From an uncultured Selenomonadaceae bacterium (GTDB lineage: Bacteria; Bacillota; Negativicutes; Selenomonadales; Selenomonadaceae): 33,542 nt of DNA. This document shows, piece by piece, positions 16,190-26,171 of the stretch. The stretch lies in assembly GCA_905234175.1 (NCBI GenBank), contig CAJOGX010000019.1, forward strand, positions 1-33,542, given 5' to 3'. Numbering within the stretch: position 1 is the stretch's first letter; every line of letters starts with the position of its first letter. The notes below the pieces were generated by a model that was not told the DNA's origin, did not search any database, and saw nothing but the letters and a program-made list of their open reading frames with translations. A program made the translations under genes and the position numbers.

Positions 16190-17491
16190 TTGCAGATAAA
16201 AGTTTTCAAGGCGGCCAGCATGAAGGAAGCAATGGCGGCAATGAAGGCGGAACTCGGCCCCAGCGCCGTCATTCTCCACAGCAAAAAATATAAGGAAAGC
16301 GGCTTGTTCGGTTTCCGCAACCGCGAAATTGTTGAAATTACCGCCGCCGTCGAAGATACCCCGCCGCCCGCTCAGCAAGCTCAGCCAGCGCCGCTGCCAG
16401 TCAGACAGATAAAAAAACCGGCGCCGCCACCAGCGCCAGCCGTTCCCGAGGAACCCGCGCCGGTCGAAATTGAATCGCCGTCCGACGCAGAAATTTTAAA
16501 CCTGCACGAAGAAACTCCCGCGCCGCCGCCTCCGCCTAAGCCCGTCGAACACGTAACCGAAACGCTCCCGCCGGTATCTGTGCCGCCGCCCAAATCCGAA
16601 GCAGTCACCGAAACGCTTGAACAGACGAAAATTCGCCAGCTCGAAGATGAACTCGCGCAGATGAAAGCGCTGCTTGCAGGCGTCCTCGGTAAGGACAGCA
16701 AAAAAAGCGGCTTGAGTCTCCACGACGCGCTGAAACTGCAGGAAGTTGACGAAAATATTCTCAGCGAAATTTCCTCTGGGATTGGCGACGTTTTCATTGA
16801 CAGCCAGTCCAACGCCGCCCGCTGGATGTTTTCTTCCTACCTCAGCGAACACATAAACTTTTCCGACGGCATTAAGCTCAACCGGCGCGGCTGCAAGGCT
16901 ATCGCGTTGCTGGGCACGACCGGCGTCGGCAAAACTACCACGCTCGCCAAAATCGCCGCCAAATTCGTGCTCGAACAGAACGTCACCGCCGCAATGATTA
17001 CCGCCGACACCTACCGCATTTCCGCAGTCGACCAGCTCAAAACTTATTCCGACATTCTTGGTCTGCCGCTCGAAGTCGTTTACAATCCGCAGGAACTCAC
17101 CGCCGCCCTTGAGCGCCACCAGAACAAGGATTTGATTCTTATCGACACCGCCGGCAGAAGTCAGCACAACGATTTCCAAATGCAGGAGCTGGCCGATTTC
17201 CTCAACGCCAATCCGCAAATCGAAAAACATCTGGTTATCAGCTCGACCACGAAACTCGCCGACGCGAAGGAAATTATCAAGCGCTTCGCCGCCGTCAGCC
17301 CCGAAAAAATTATCATCACGAAGATTGACGAAACCGGCGGGCTCGGCATGGTTATCAATCTCCTGCGCGACGAAAAACTTGCGCTGTCATACGTCACGAC
17401 CGGTCAAAGCGTGCCGGACGATATTGAAATTGCCAGCGCCGACGTGCTCACGAATATTTTTCTGAAGAAAGCCGCCGAGTGGGTCGTTTAA
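16190..17491 (+). CDS. flhF: Flagellar placement SRP-type GTPase FlhF
   Basis: 433 residues. An N-terminal B domain (MQIKVFKAASMKEAMAAMKAEL) and a proline- and glutamate-rich linker (about 60-145) precede an SRP-type N-G GTPase. The P-loop is GTTGVGKT near 242-249, followed by DTYRISAVDQLKTY, DTAGRS and TKIDETGGLG. FlhF sets flagellar position and number, usually with FlhG. TTG 16190 is chosen for GTGAGGTGA nine bases upstream. The operon ends here at a strong terminator, so flhG is not adjacent. Confidence 0.95.
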   Translation: MQIKVFKAASMKEAMAAMKAELGPSAVILHSKKYKESGLFGFRNREIVEITAAVEDTPPPAQQAQPAPLPVRQIKKPAPPPAPAVPEEPAPVEIESPSDAEILNLHEETPAPPPPPKPVEHVTETLPPVSVPPPKSEAVTETLEQTKIRQLEDELAQMKALLAGVLGKDSKKSGLSLHDALKLQEVDENILSEISSGIGDVFIDSQSNAARWMFSSYLSEHINFSDGIKLNRRGCKAIALLGTTGVGKTTTLAKIAAKFVLEQNVTAAMITADTYRISAVDQLKTYSDILGLPLEVVYNPQELTAALERHQNKDLILIDTAGRSQHNDFQMQELADFLNANPQIEKHLVISSTTKLADAKEIIKRFAAVSPEKIIITKIDETGGLGMVINLLRDEKLALSYVTTGQSVPDDIEIASADVLTNIFLKKAAEWVV

Positions 17492-17503
17492 ATTTTTCCC
17501 AAC

Positions 17504-17549
17504 AAAAAAGCCAGCGCGCCAGTTCGTAACGCGTTGGCTGATTTTTTTT
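17504..17549. terminator. Bidirectional Rho-independent terminator between flhF and aroH
   Basis: A ten-base stem (17509-17518 with 17530-17539, one G-T pair) flanked by six A on the left and eight T on the right. It can stop the flagellar operon on the plus strand and rpoB-rpoC-aroH on the minus strand. Confidence 0.92.
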
Positions 17550-17566
17550 GCGCAGATATATATTTT

Positions 17567-17929
17567 TTAAGTCAGGTCTGGACGGAGTTTTTTCGCGCCG
17601 CCGAGGTAGACGTGGTGGATTTCCGCAGATTTTTTGTCAACGTCCGCCAGCACCAGCACGCGCAGGCACATTGGCATTGAGCCTTCGACGAAAGTTTCCT
17701 GCGCGTCGAACAGCGGCACGAGGTTGAAGCCTGGCAGCTGTCTTAATCCGGCGGTAGGGAACGCCGCCGTTAAATCCTGCGTCGATGAAAAGATTATCGC
17801 GCCCACGTTTTCCAGTAAAATTTCGTTCAGCGATAAGATTTGTGTTACGAGCAGCTGAGCCGTCTTAGAAATTTCTTCGCGTGAATTTTCTTCGACGGTC
17901 GCCGCGCCACGTATTCCACGCAGTGCCAT
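17567..17929 (-). CDS. aroH: Chorismate mutase, AroH type
   Basis: 120 residues. Converts chorismate to prephenate in phenylalanine and tyrosine synthesis. It shows the AroH-class pattern: RGIRGAATVEENSREEI at the N-terminus, the acidic EGSMPMCLRVL segment with the substrate-binding Arg, HHVYLGGA with the active-site Tyr, and terminal LRPDLT. The open frame runs back into rpoC, but ATG 17929 has GGAAGGAG upstream and gives the normal family length. It follows rpoC by 22 bases and shares its terminator, so it is probably cotranscribed with RNA polymerase genes. Confidence 0.93.
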   Translation of the reverse strand: MALRGIRGAATVEENSREEISKTAQLLVTQILSLNEILLENVGAIIFSSTQDLTAAFPTAGLRQLPGFNLVPLFDAQETFVEGSMPMCLRVLVLADVDKKSAEIHHVYLGGAKKLRPDLT

Positions 17930-17951
17930 TGAGCCCGCTCCTTCCCAGAAT

Positions 17952-20900
17952 TTAATTTGCGTCCGCGATAATATCTTCGCCGGAACTTTCAGCGACGTTA
18001 TCGACAACCTGCAAATCGCGATAGCGCGGCATACCCGTGCCCGCCGGAATGAGCTTGCCGATGATAACATTTTCCTTAAGCCCAATCAGCGGGTCGATTT
18101 TGCCCTTAATCGCGGCGTCAGTCAGCACGCGCGTGGTTTCCTGAAAACTTGCGGCGCTGAGGAAAGAATCCGTCGCCAGCGAAGCCTTAGTGATACCGAG
18201 CAGAATCGGCTTTGCAACGGCAGGCTCGCCGCCCTCCTCAATCGCGCGGGTGTTCGCCGCCTCGAAAACGTTGATGTCGACAAATTCGCCAGGCAGGAAG
18301 TCAGTCGTGCCGCTTTCCTCAATTTTAACTTTGTGGAGCATTTGCCGCACCATAACTTCAATGTGCTTATCGTTAATTTCGACGCCCTGAGACTTGTAAA
18401 CTTTCTGGACTTCGTAAACGAGATAGCGCTGAGTTTCCTTGAGCCCGTTGACGCGGAGAATGTCGTGCGGATTGATTGAGCCTTCGGTAAGTTTGGCGCC
18501 GGCGTCAATCCAGTCGCCAGGGTTCACGCAAATTCTTGAGCCGAAAGGAATTGTGTAGTCGCGCGGAGTTCCGACGGACGGCGTAACGGTAATCTGCGTC
18601 AAATCGTTTTTCTCGTTCTTGCCGAAAGTCACTTCGCCCTCGACTTCGGAAATAATGGCGTTGTGTTTAGGCTTGCGCGCTTCAAAAAGTTCCTCGACGC
18701 GCGGCAGACCCTGAGTAATATCGTCGCCCGCCACGCCGCCGGTATGGAACGTGCGCATTGTGAGCTGCGTGCCAGGTTCGCCAATGGACTGCGCGGCGAT
18801 AATTCCAACTGCCTCGCCGACTTCGACGGGCGTCTGGTTCGCCAGATCGCTGCCGTAGCACTTAATGCAGACGCCGAACTGAGACTTGCAGGTGAGCACG
18901 CTGCGGATTTTGACTTTCCTGTTATTGGATTTATTTTTGACGGCGGCGATTTTTTTCGCGAGGCGGGAATTAATTTCGTCGTTAATGGCGGCGACGAGTT
19001 TGCCGTTTTCGTCGTAAATGTCTTCAGCGAGCACGCGCCCGACGATTCGGTCTTCGAGCGATTCGATAGTACCGGTTCCTTCGGTTATGGCTTCGACTTC
19101 GATACCGCGCACGTTGTTGTTGCGGACGAGAATTTCCGGCGCGTCGCTGTCAAGGAGCGCGTCAAGCATTTCGTGCGTGAGGTGGGTGCCTTCTTCGTAA
19201 ACTTCATCGCCGCAGCGGACGGGCTTAGCGAGTTCCTTGCCAATAATTTCGTGAATGAAGGAGTGGCGGCGTTCTTCGCGTTTAGCTTCGTCGCGGGTGC
19301 CGAGCGTGATAGTTTCCTGAACGAGCGAGTGGCTGGCGGAATTTGGCGCGGTGAGCGTTCTGCCGCGAATGGAAATTTCGTCAACGCCGAGGCCGCCGAT
19401 TTTTTCCAGCGATTCGTCGTCAAGAATTGTATCGTGGCGAATTTCAATATCTTTGGTCGTGGGGTTGAGAATGTCGACGGCGAGCACGCGCCCCAAAAGT
19501 TCGTCGTTGAGAATTGCGATCGCGTCGAAAGTTTCTTCAGCGAGAATCGCGCGTTCGAGCTTGAGATTGATAATGGAAACGTCGCAGTCCTCTTCGCGGA
19601 CAATAACGTCCTGCGCAACGTCAACGAGGCGGCGGGTAAGGTAGCCGGAGTCGGCGGTACGGAGCGCGGTATCTGCGAGGCCTTTACGGGCGCCGTGGCT
19701 GGAAATGAAGTAGTCGGAAACGCTGAGCCCTTCGCGGAAGTTGGCGATAATCGGCAGGTCGATAATTTTGCCGGACGGGTCAGCCATCAAGCCGCGCATA
19801 CCGGCGAGCTGGCGCATTTGCTGTTTGTTACCGCGCGCGCCGCTGTCAGCCATCATGAAAATTGGATTGAACGGGCTGTTCACGCCGAGATTTTCCATCA
19901 TCGCGTCGGCAACTTCTTCGGTGGCCTTCGTCCAGAGGTCGACAACTTTTTTGTAGCGTTCGCCGTCGGTGATAAGCCCGATATTGAACTGTCCTTCAAC
20001 CTTAGCGACTTTCTTGCGGGTCTCGGCAATAATTTCCTGTTTCTGCGGCGGGACAATAACGTCAGAAATTGCGACGGTCATGCCGGCGACGCAGGCGTAG
20101 TGGTAGCCGAGATTTTTAACCTGGTCGATAACTTCAGCTGTCTTGGTTGCGCCGAAACCGTCGTAGCAGGCGGCGACGAGTTTGCCGAGCTCCTTTTTGT
20201 TCATGACGATACCCAGTTCCCATTCGCCGTCGGAATTTTTGTGGAAGTAGCGCAGGCTGGGCGGAAGAATTTCGTTGAAAATCATTCGGCCGACGGAAGT
20301 TTTAACGAGCACGTAACCATAGGGATTTTCTTCGCGCGCCGCCTTGGGAAGTTCCTTGACGCTGATCCGCGCGATAATTTCTTCCTGTAAATTCAAATCG
20401 CCCTGCTGGTACGCCATAATCGCTTCGTTGATGCCGGTGACGATTTTGGTGCGTTCGCCTGGGGCTTTTTTCTTGAGAATCGTGAGGTAGTAAGTGCCGA
20501 GCACCATGTCCTGAGTCGGGACGATAATCGGCTTGCCGTCTTTCGGCGCAAGAATGTGGTTGGCGGCGAGCATTAAAACGCGGGCTTCCGCCTGAGCTTC
20601 GGCGCTTAAGGGCAGATGGATAGCCATCTGGTCGCCGTCGAAGTCAGCGTTGTAAGCGGTACAGGCGAGCGGGTGAAGTTTAAGCGCGCGGCCTTCGGTT
20701 AAGACGGGCTCGAAAGCCTGAATACCGAGGCGGTGAAGTGTCGGCGCGCGGTTCAAAAGGACTGGGTGTTCCTTGATAACTTCTTCGAGGACGCCCCAGA
20801 CTTCCGGCGTCGCGCGTTCGACTTTGCGCTTGGCGGCTTTAATCGTGGTGTTGTCGTCGGCGGAAAGTTTTTTCATAACGAAGGGCTTGAAAAGTTCGAG

Positions 20901-22010
20901 CGCCATTTCCTTGGGGAGGCCGCACTGGTGAAGTTTGAGTTCGGGGCCGACAACGATAACCGAGCGGCCGGAATAGTCAACGCGTTTGCCGAGGAGATTC
21001 TGGCGGAAACGTCCCTGCTTGCCCTTGAGCATATCGCTTAAAGATTTGAGCGCGCGGTTGCCGGAGCCGGTGACTGGCCGCCCGCGCCTGCCGTTATCAA
21101 TCAGCGCGTCGACAGCTTCCTGGAGCATACGCTTTTCGTTTCGGAGAATCAGGTCGGGAATGTTAATCGTCAGCATTTTTTTCAGGCGGTTGTTGCGGTT
21201 GATAACGCGGCGATAGAGGTCGTTGAGGTCGGACGTAGCGAACCTGCCGCCGTCGAGTTGAACCATTGGGCGGAGTTCCGGCGGGATAACGGGGATAACG
21301 TTGAGAATCATCCATTCGGGCTTGTTGCCGGATTTGCGGAAAGCCTCAACGACTTCAAGGCGGCGAATCGCGCGGAATCTTTTCTGGGCGCTGGGGGAAT
21401 GAATTTCCTCGCGCAGTTCCTCGCTCATTTTGTCAAGGTCGAGTTCGCGCAGCAGGTACTGAATCGCCTCGGCGCCAATACCAACTTTAAAATTGTCGCC
21501 GTATTTTTCGCGGGCGCGCCGGTACTCGCCTTCGCTCAAAAGCCCCTGCTTCCTGTATCTGTCCTTGTCGTCCTTGTCAATAAGGTCTTTCGGCGGCTCC
21601 AGAATGATATATGACGCGAAGTACAAAACGCGCTCAAGATTTTTCGGCGTCATTCCAAGAATCAAACCCATGCGGCTGGGAATACCCTTGAAGTACCAGA
21701 TATGCGAAACGGGCGCCGCCAGCTCGATATGCCCCATGCGTTCGCGGCGGACTTTCGCGCGGGTAACTTCGACGCCGCAGCGGTCGCAGATAATTCCCTT
21801 GTAGCGGACGCGCTTGTATTTTCCGCAGTGGCATTCCCAATCGCGCGTCGGCCCAAAAATGCGCTCGCAGAATAAGCCGTCGCGTTCCGGCTTCAGCGTG
21901 CGGTAGTTTATCGTTTCCGGCTTCTTAACTTCGCCGTGAGACCATTCGCGAATTTTTTCGGGCGACGCCAGCCCTACGCGCATCGAATCGAAAATATTAA
22001 CATCAAGCAT
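17952..22010 (-). CDS. rpoC: RNA polymerase beta' subunit
   Basis: 1352 residues. Visible features are the N-terminal zinc site (CHCG and CDRCG near 60-80), the catalytic NADFDGD at 454-460, the trigger-loop region near [16 protein letters not shown], and the second zinc site with C1041, C1048 and C1051. The first cysteine of that second site appears to be C809, so about 230 residues separate it from C1041, against 74 in Escherichia coli (C814 to C888). The extra sequence includes repeated GRVLAxDI-type units. Length is about 150 residues above the Bacillus protein. ATG follows a purine-rich AGGGGG site. rpoB lies 60 bases upstream. Confidence 0.97.
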   Translation of the reverse strand: MLDVNIFDSMRVGLASPEKIREWSHGEVKKPETINYRTLKPERDGLFCERIFGPTRDWECHCGKYKRVRYKGIICDRCGVEVTRAKVRRERMGHIELAAPVSHIWYFKGIPSRMGLILGMTPKNLERVLYFASYIILEPPKDLIDKDDKDRYRKQGLLSEGEYRRAREKYGDNFKVGIGAEAIQYLLRELDLDKMSEELREEIHSPSAQKRFRAIRRLEVVEAFRKSGNKPEWMILNVIPVIPPELRPMVQLDGGRFATSDLNDLYRRVINRNNRLKKMLTINIPDLILRNEKRMLQEAVDALIDNGRRGRPVTGSGNRALKSLSDMLKGKQGRFRQNLLGKRVDYSGRSVIVVGPELKLHQCGLPKEMALELFKPFVMKKLSADDNTTIKAAKRKVERATPEVWGVLEEVIKEHPVLLNRAPTLHRLGIQAFEPVLTEGRALKLHPLACTAYNADFDGDQMAIHLPLSAEAQAEARVLMLAANHILAPKDGKPIIVPTQDMVLGTYYLTILKKKAPGERTKIVTGINEAIMAYQQGDLNLQEEIIARISVKELPKAAREENPYGYVLVKTSVGRMIFNEILPPSLRYFHKNSDGEWELGIVMNKKELGKLVAACYDGFGATKTAEVIDQVKNLGYHYACVAGMTVAISDVIVPPQKQEIIAETRKKVAKVEGQFNIGLITDGERYKKVVDLWTKATEEVADAMMENLGVNSPFNPIFMMADSGARGNKQQMRQLAGMRGLMADPSGKIIDLPIIANFREGLSVSDYFISSHGARKGLADTALRTADSGYLTRRLVDVAQDVIVREEDCDVSIINLKLERAILAEETFDAIAILNDELLGRVLAVDILNPTTKDIEIRHDTILDDESLEKIGGLGVDEISIRGRTLTAPNSASHSLVQETITLGTRDEAKREERRHSFIHEIIGKELAKPVRCGDEVYEEGTHLTHEMLDALLDSDAPEILVRNNNVRGIEVEAITEGTGTIESLEDRIVGRVLAEDIYDENGKLVAAINDEINSRLAKKIAAVKNKSNNRKVKIRSVLTCKSQFGVCIKCYGSDLANQTPVEVGEAVGIIAAQSIGEPGTQLTMRTFHTGGVAGDDITQGLPRVEELFEARKPKHNAIISEVEGEVTFGKNEKNDLTQITVTPSVGTPRDYTIPFGSRICVNPGDWIDAGAKLTEGSINPHDILRVNGLKETQRYLVYEVQKVYKSQGVEINDKHIEVMVRQMLHKVKIEESGTTDFLPGEFVDINVFEAANTRAIEEGGEPAVAKPILLGITKASLATDSFLSAASFQETTRVLTDAAIKGKIDPLIGLKENVIIGKLIPAGTGMPRYRDLQVVDNVAESSGEDIIADAN

Positions 22011-22070
22011 TTTTTTTCCCCCTGCTTACGTGTCAGCAGATTTTAAAACGGTCGAGCTTTTATCCGCAGC

Positions 22071-25000
22071 TCAAACTTCGTCGTCATTCCCGTCGTAGTT
22101 GTCGTCGTTTCTTTCAAAATCGTTGAAGTGAAGGCGGTCGCCGTAACTGTCCTCTTCGCCGCTGGGAATGTCGCCCCAGTTTTCTTCGATTTCAGAATTA
22201 ATGTTGCCGTATTCCTTTTTGATTGACTCAAGGTCGTCGCCGGTCGGCTCGGTATCAATTTCGGGTTCTTCGTTTTCCTCAGGCGCGGGCGGGGCGGTAT
22301 CCAAAGTTTCAGCTTCGCCGCTCTTTTCGAGGCGGGCACGCATTGCGCGGATTTCGTCTTCCTCTTCGTCGCGGATTTCAATTTCCTTGCCGTCGCTGCT
22401 CAAAACTTTTATGTCGAGACCAATGGACTGGAGTTCCTTAATCAGAACTTTGAACGATTCGGGGACGCCAGGCTCAGGGATATTCTGCCCCTTGACGATA
22501 GATTCGTACGCCTTGACGCGGCCAACAACGTCGTCGGATTTGACGGTAAGAATTTCCTGCAGGGTATAACTCGCGCCGTAAGCTTCGAGCGCCCAGACTT
22601 CCATTTCGCCAAAACGCTGACCGCCGAACTGCGCCTTACCGCCGAGCGGCTGCTGAGTAACCAGACTGTATGGGCCGGTTGAACGCGCGTGGATTTTATC
22701 GTCAACGAGGTGGTGAAGTTTGAGCATGTAAACGCAGCCGACAGTTACGCGGTTTTCAAAAGGCTCGCCCGTGCGCCCGTCGTAGAGAATTGTTTTGCCG
22801 TCTTCGTCCAAATCAGCGAGCTTAATCGTGTTGATAACGTCAGATTCGCGCGCGCCGTCGAAAACCGGCGTGGCAACGTGTAAACCAACGTCCTCAACTT
22901 TCGGCACGCCGTACCTGTCCGCGTCGTAGCCGAGCTTGCGGAGTCTTGCAAGAAAATCGTTGGGGTTGCGCTTAATTTTCATACCGAGCGTGCGGACAGC
23001 CATTCCGAGATGAGTTTCAAGAATCTGCCCGATATTCATGCGCGAAGGCACGCCCAGCGGATTCAGCACGATGTCAACCGGCGTCCCGTCCGGCAGGAAC
23101 GGCATATCTTCCTGACGCATGATATTTGAAACAACGCCCTTGTTACCGTGGCGGCCGGACATTTTATCGCCGACGGAAATTTTACGTTTCTGCGCGATGT
23201 AAACGCGAACCTGCTTATTGACGCCAGGCGCCATTTCGTCATTGTTGTCGCGGGTGAAAATTTTTACGTCGACGATTTTGCCGGATTCACCGTGCGGAAC
23301 TCTAAGCGAAGTGTCGCGGACTTCACGGGCTTTTTCGCCGAAAATCGCACGGAGCAGTCTTTCTTCAGCGGTAAGTTCAGTTTCGCCCTTGGGCGTGACC
23401 TTGCCAACCAGAATATCGCCAGGCCGCACGTCCGCGCCGATAGCTATAATTCCGTCGTCGTCAAGGTACGTCAGCGCGTCTTCGGAAACGTTGGGAATGT
23501 CGCGCGTGACTTCTTCGGGGCCGAGCTTGGTATCGCGGGCGTCGCACTGGTGTTCCTCGATATGAATCGAAGTGTAAATATCCTGCTTGATTAAGTTTTC
23601 GCTGAGGAGAATGGCGTCTTCGTAGTTGTAGCCTTCCCACGGCATGTAAGCGACGATAATGTTATAGCCCAGCGCGAGTTCGCCGTTGTCAGTGGCGGGG
23701 CCGTCAGCGATTGGCTGATTGGCTTCGACGTATTCTCCGTAGTCAACGAGCGGCGTCTGGTTAATGCAGGTGCCCTGGTTTGAGCGTACGAATTTCTGAA
23801 GTTTGTAATTATCCTTAGCGCCGTCGTCAGTCTGAATCGTAATCTGGCTGGAGTCGACGTAGGTAACCGTGCCCGCGCGACGCGCCAGAACCATAACGCC
23901 GGAGTCGCAGGCGGCTTTAAATTCCATGCCCGTGCCAACGAGCGGCGCCTGAGTTCTGAGCAGAGGAACAGCCTGCCGCTGCATATTGGCGCCCATAAGC
24001 GCGCGGTTAGCGTCGTCGTTTTCAAGGAAGGGAATCATCGCCGTTGCGATTGAAACGACCTGCTTAGGCGAAACGTCCATGTAGTCAACGCGGTCGCGGC
24101 TCACGCGGGTAGTTTCCTCGTGGTGGCGCGCGGTGACGCGTTCGTTTACAAACCAGTCCTTATCGTCGAGCGGCTCATTCGCCTGCGCGATAGTCAGCAC
24201 GTCTTCTTCGTCGGCGGTGAGGTAGCGGACTTCGTTGGTAACTTTGTGATTGGCGGCGTCAACTTTGCGGTAGGGCGTTTCAACGAAACCGTACTGGTCG
24301 ATTCGCGCGTAGTTTGAGAGCGAGCCGATTAAGCCAATGTTCGGACCTTCCGGCGTCTCGATAGGGCACATGCGTCCGTAGTGGGAATTGTGAACGTCGC
24401 GGACTTCAAAGCCGGCGCGCTCACGTGACAGACCGCCAGGCCCCAGCGCGGAAAGGCGGCGCTTGTGCGTGAGTTCCGAAAGAGGGTTGTGCTGATCCAT
24501 GAACTGCGACAGCTGGGAGCTGCCGAAAAATTCCTTCATGGCGGCGATAACGGGCTTGATATTAATAAGAGCCTGCGGCGTGATAATTTCGGAATCCTGC
24601 GTAGTCATTCTGTCGCGGACGACGCGTTCCATGCGCGCCAGACCAATTCTGAACTGGTTTTGCAGAAGTTCGCCGACGCTGCGTACGCGGCGGTTACCGA
24701 GGTGGTCAATGTCGTCGATATTGCCGACGCCCGCCATTAAATCCAGCAGGTAGCCAATCGAGCTGATAATATCGGCGATTGTAATCGTGCGGAACTCGTG
24801 AATTGGCAGAGTCGGCGCGCAGAGCATTGTAATAACTTCGTCTTCGTCGCTGGCGTTTTTGATTTTGATTTTGACGGGAATTGGGTTGAGGTAGCCGCGA
24901 TGAAGTTCGTCAGGAACGAGCCCAAAAATTTCCTCTTCGCGGTCGTCGTCGATAGCCTTGAGGTGTTCTTCGGTAACGAGCGTGTCGGCAGGAATTAGAA

Positions 25001-25907
25001 TTTCGCCTGTAGAATTATCCACGAGATCTTCAGCGAGGACTTTGTTGAGGAGGCGGCGTTTGAGCCCAAGTTTCTTGCCGATTTTGTAGCGGCCGACGGA
25101 GGCGAGGTCGTAGCGTTTGGGGTCGAAGAACAGCGAGTTCAAAAGCTGCTGAGCGTTTTCGGTACTGGTAGCGGGTTCGTTGGGGCGAATGTGCCGGTAG
25201 ACTTCTTCGAGTGCGCGGGCTTCGGTGCGAATGTCGGGGTCGTCGCGTTCGAGTTCGTCGCGGATAAATTTGTTGTTGTCGAACAGCGCGAGAATTTCTT
25301 CATCGCTTTCAAAACCGATAGCGCGCAGGAAATAAGTGACGGGCATTTTGCGGGTACGGTCGATTCTTACGCGGACTTTATCGCCAGGCTCGGTTTCGAG
25401 TTCAATCCAGGCGCCGCGATTCGGAATGACGGTTGCGGTAAAAATTGGCTTACCGGTCTGGTCAATGGTTTTGTCGTAGTAGACGCCAGGCGAGCGCACG
25501 AGCTGGCTGACGATAACGCGTTCGGCGCCGTTTATTATGAACGTGCCGGTTTCCGTCATCAGCGGGAAATCGCCCATGAAAACTTCCTGCTCCTTAACGT
25601 CGCCGAGTTCGTGGTTGACGAGCTGGACTTTGACGCGGATTGGCGCAGAATAGGTGCCGTCACGTTCCTTGCATTCCGCAAGCGTGTATTTCGGCTTGCC
25701 GATTGTCGGGTCTTTAAAAAAAAGTTTCAGATTGCCGGTGGAAATGCTGATTGGCGAAATGTCCTCCAGAATTTCCCTGAGCCCTTCGTTTAAAAACCAC
25801 TTGTAAGAATTGCGCTGAATGTCGAGGAGGTGCGGCATCTCCATGACTTCCTTGATTCGCGCGTAGCTGTACCTGGTTCGTTTACCGACTTGAACAGGAC
25901 TAAACAT
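22071..25907 (-). CDS. rpoB: RNA polymerase beta subunit
   Basis: 1278 residues from ATG 25907. The frame extends to a TTG at 25925, but the ATG gives the family's usual [10 protein letters not shown] start. The rifampicin pocket [31 protein letters not shown] is like the sensitive Escherichia coli sequence, and the catalytic-region [12 protein letters not shown] is intact. The C-terminus runs on for about 95 acidic, low-complexity residues ending [11 protein letters not shown]. Transcription is from its own consensus promoter. No rplJ or rplL gene precedes it; the neighbour on that side is a divergent diguanylate cyclase. Confidence 0.97.
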   Translation of the reverse strand: MFSPVQVGKRTRYSYARIKEVMEMPHLLDIQRNSYKWFLNEGLREILEDISPISISTGNLKLFFKDPTIGKPKYTLAECKERDGTYSAPIRVKVQLVNHELGDVKEQEVFMGDFPLMTETGTFIINGAERVIVSQLVRSPGVYYDKTIDQTGKPIFTATVIPNRGAWIELETEPGDKVRVRIDRTRKMPVTYFLRAIGFESDEEILALFDNNKFIRDELERDDPDIRTEARALEEVYRHIRPNEPATSTENAQQLLNSLFFDPKRYDLASVGRYKIGKKLGLKRRLLNKVLAEDLVDNSTGEILIPADTLVTEEHLKAIDDDREEEIFGLVPDELHRGYLNPIPVKIKIKNASDEDEVITMLCAPTLPIHEFRTITIADIISSIGYLLDLMAGVGNIDDIDHLGNRRVRSVGELLQNQFRIGLARMERVVRDRMTTQDSEIITPQALINIKPVIAAMKEFFGSSQLSQFMDQHNPLSELTHKRRLSALGPGGLSRERAGFEVRDVHNSHYGRMCPIETPEGPNIGLIGSLSNYARIDQYGFVETPYRKVDAANHKVTNEVRYLTADEEDVLTIAQANEPLDDKDWFVNERVTARHHEETTRVSRDRVDYMDVSPKQVVSIATAMIPFLENDDANRALMGANMQRQAVPLLRTQAPLVGTGMEFKAACDSGVMVLARRAGTVTYVDSSQITIQTDDGAKDNYKLQKFVRSNQGTCINQTPLVDYGEYVEANQPIADGPATDNGELALGYNIIVAYMPWEGYNYEDAILLSENLIKQDIYTSIHIEEHQCDARDTKLGPEEVTRDIPNVSEDALTYLDDDGIIAIGADVRPGDILVGKVTPKGETELTAEERLLRAIFGEKAREVRDTSLRVPHGESGKIVDVKIFTRDNNDEMAPGVNKQVRVYIAQKRKISVGDKMSGRHGNKGVVSNIMRQEDMPFLPDGTPVDIVLNPLGVPSRMNIGQILETHLGMAVRTLGMKIKRNPNDFLARLRKLGYDADRYGVPKVEDVGLHVATPVFDGARESDVINTIKLADLDEDGKTILYDGRTGEPFENRVTVGCVYMLKLHHLVDDKIHARSTGPYSLVTQQPLGGKAQFGGQRFGEMEVWALEAYGASYTLQEILTVKSDDVVGRVKAYESIVKGQNIPEPGVPESFKVLIKELQSIGLDIKVLSSDGKEIEIRDEEEDEIRAMRARLEKSGEAETLDTAPPAPEENEEPEIDTEPTGDDLESIKKEYGNINSEIEENWGDIPSGEEDSYGDRLHFNDFERNDDNYDGNDDEV

Positions 25908-26011
25908 TAACGACTTCACTCCCAAAAATTTGAACGAAACAAAGCCCCGCCTCTATACTGAAAAAAGTTTCAGGCAAAAATATTTCCAGCAAATATAAAG
26001 CGGTAGGGCAC

Positions 26012-26040
26012 ATTATATCGACGAATAAAAAAAATGTCAA
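26012..26040 (-). promoter_or_regulatory. Consensus sigma-70 promoter for rpoB-rpoC-aroH
   Basis: Minus strand TTGACA (26040-26035), 17-base spacer, TATAAT (26017-26012): a perfect consensus match. It leaves a leader of roughly 95-100 bases before rpoB, containing a small CTGAAA/TTTCAG hairpin near 25963-25978. Strength fits an RNA polymerase operon. Confidence 0.88.
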
Positions 26041-26076
26041 CGCCGAAAATTTTGCCGGAAAAAATACAAAAAGCAG

Positions 26077-26106
26077 TTGCATAAATTTCGCGGGATTTGG
26101 TAAAAT
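26077..26106 (+). promoter_or_regulatory. Promoter for the diguanylate cyclase-smpB-ter operon
   Basis: TTGCAT, an 18-base spacer, TAAAAT. It lies back to back with the rpoB promoter, 36 bases apart. Confidence 0.6.
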
Positions 26107-26117
26107 ACGCAGTGAAA

Positions 26118-26171
26118 ATGAAACGCGAGGAGGTGGAAGCGGCAGGAATTTTTCTGTCGCGTTTTCTATGA
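26118..26171 (+). other. Possible 17-codon leader ORF ending on the diguanylate cyclase start
   Basis: ATG 26118 opens a frame (MKREEVEAAGIFLSRFL) whose TGA overlaps the downstream ATG as ATGA. The only strong Shine-Dalgarno sequence (GAGGAGGTGG) lies inside this frame, more than 30 bases from the main ATG. Whether the leader is translated, and from which codon, cannot be decided from sequence. Confidence 0.3.

Noticed and set aside
18663-20390. 575-codon plus-strand open frame opposite rpoC
   Set aside because: Long antisense frames are expected opposite GC-biased, highly expressed genes. It has no ribosome site, no recognisable domain and a composition mirroring rpoC codons.
25963-25978. 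Small hairpin in the rpoB leader as an attenuator or riboswitch
   Set aside because: Only a six-base AT-rich stem with no following T run before rpoB and no match to a known leader.
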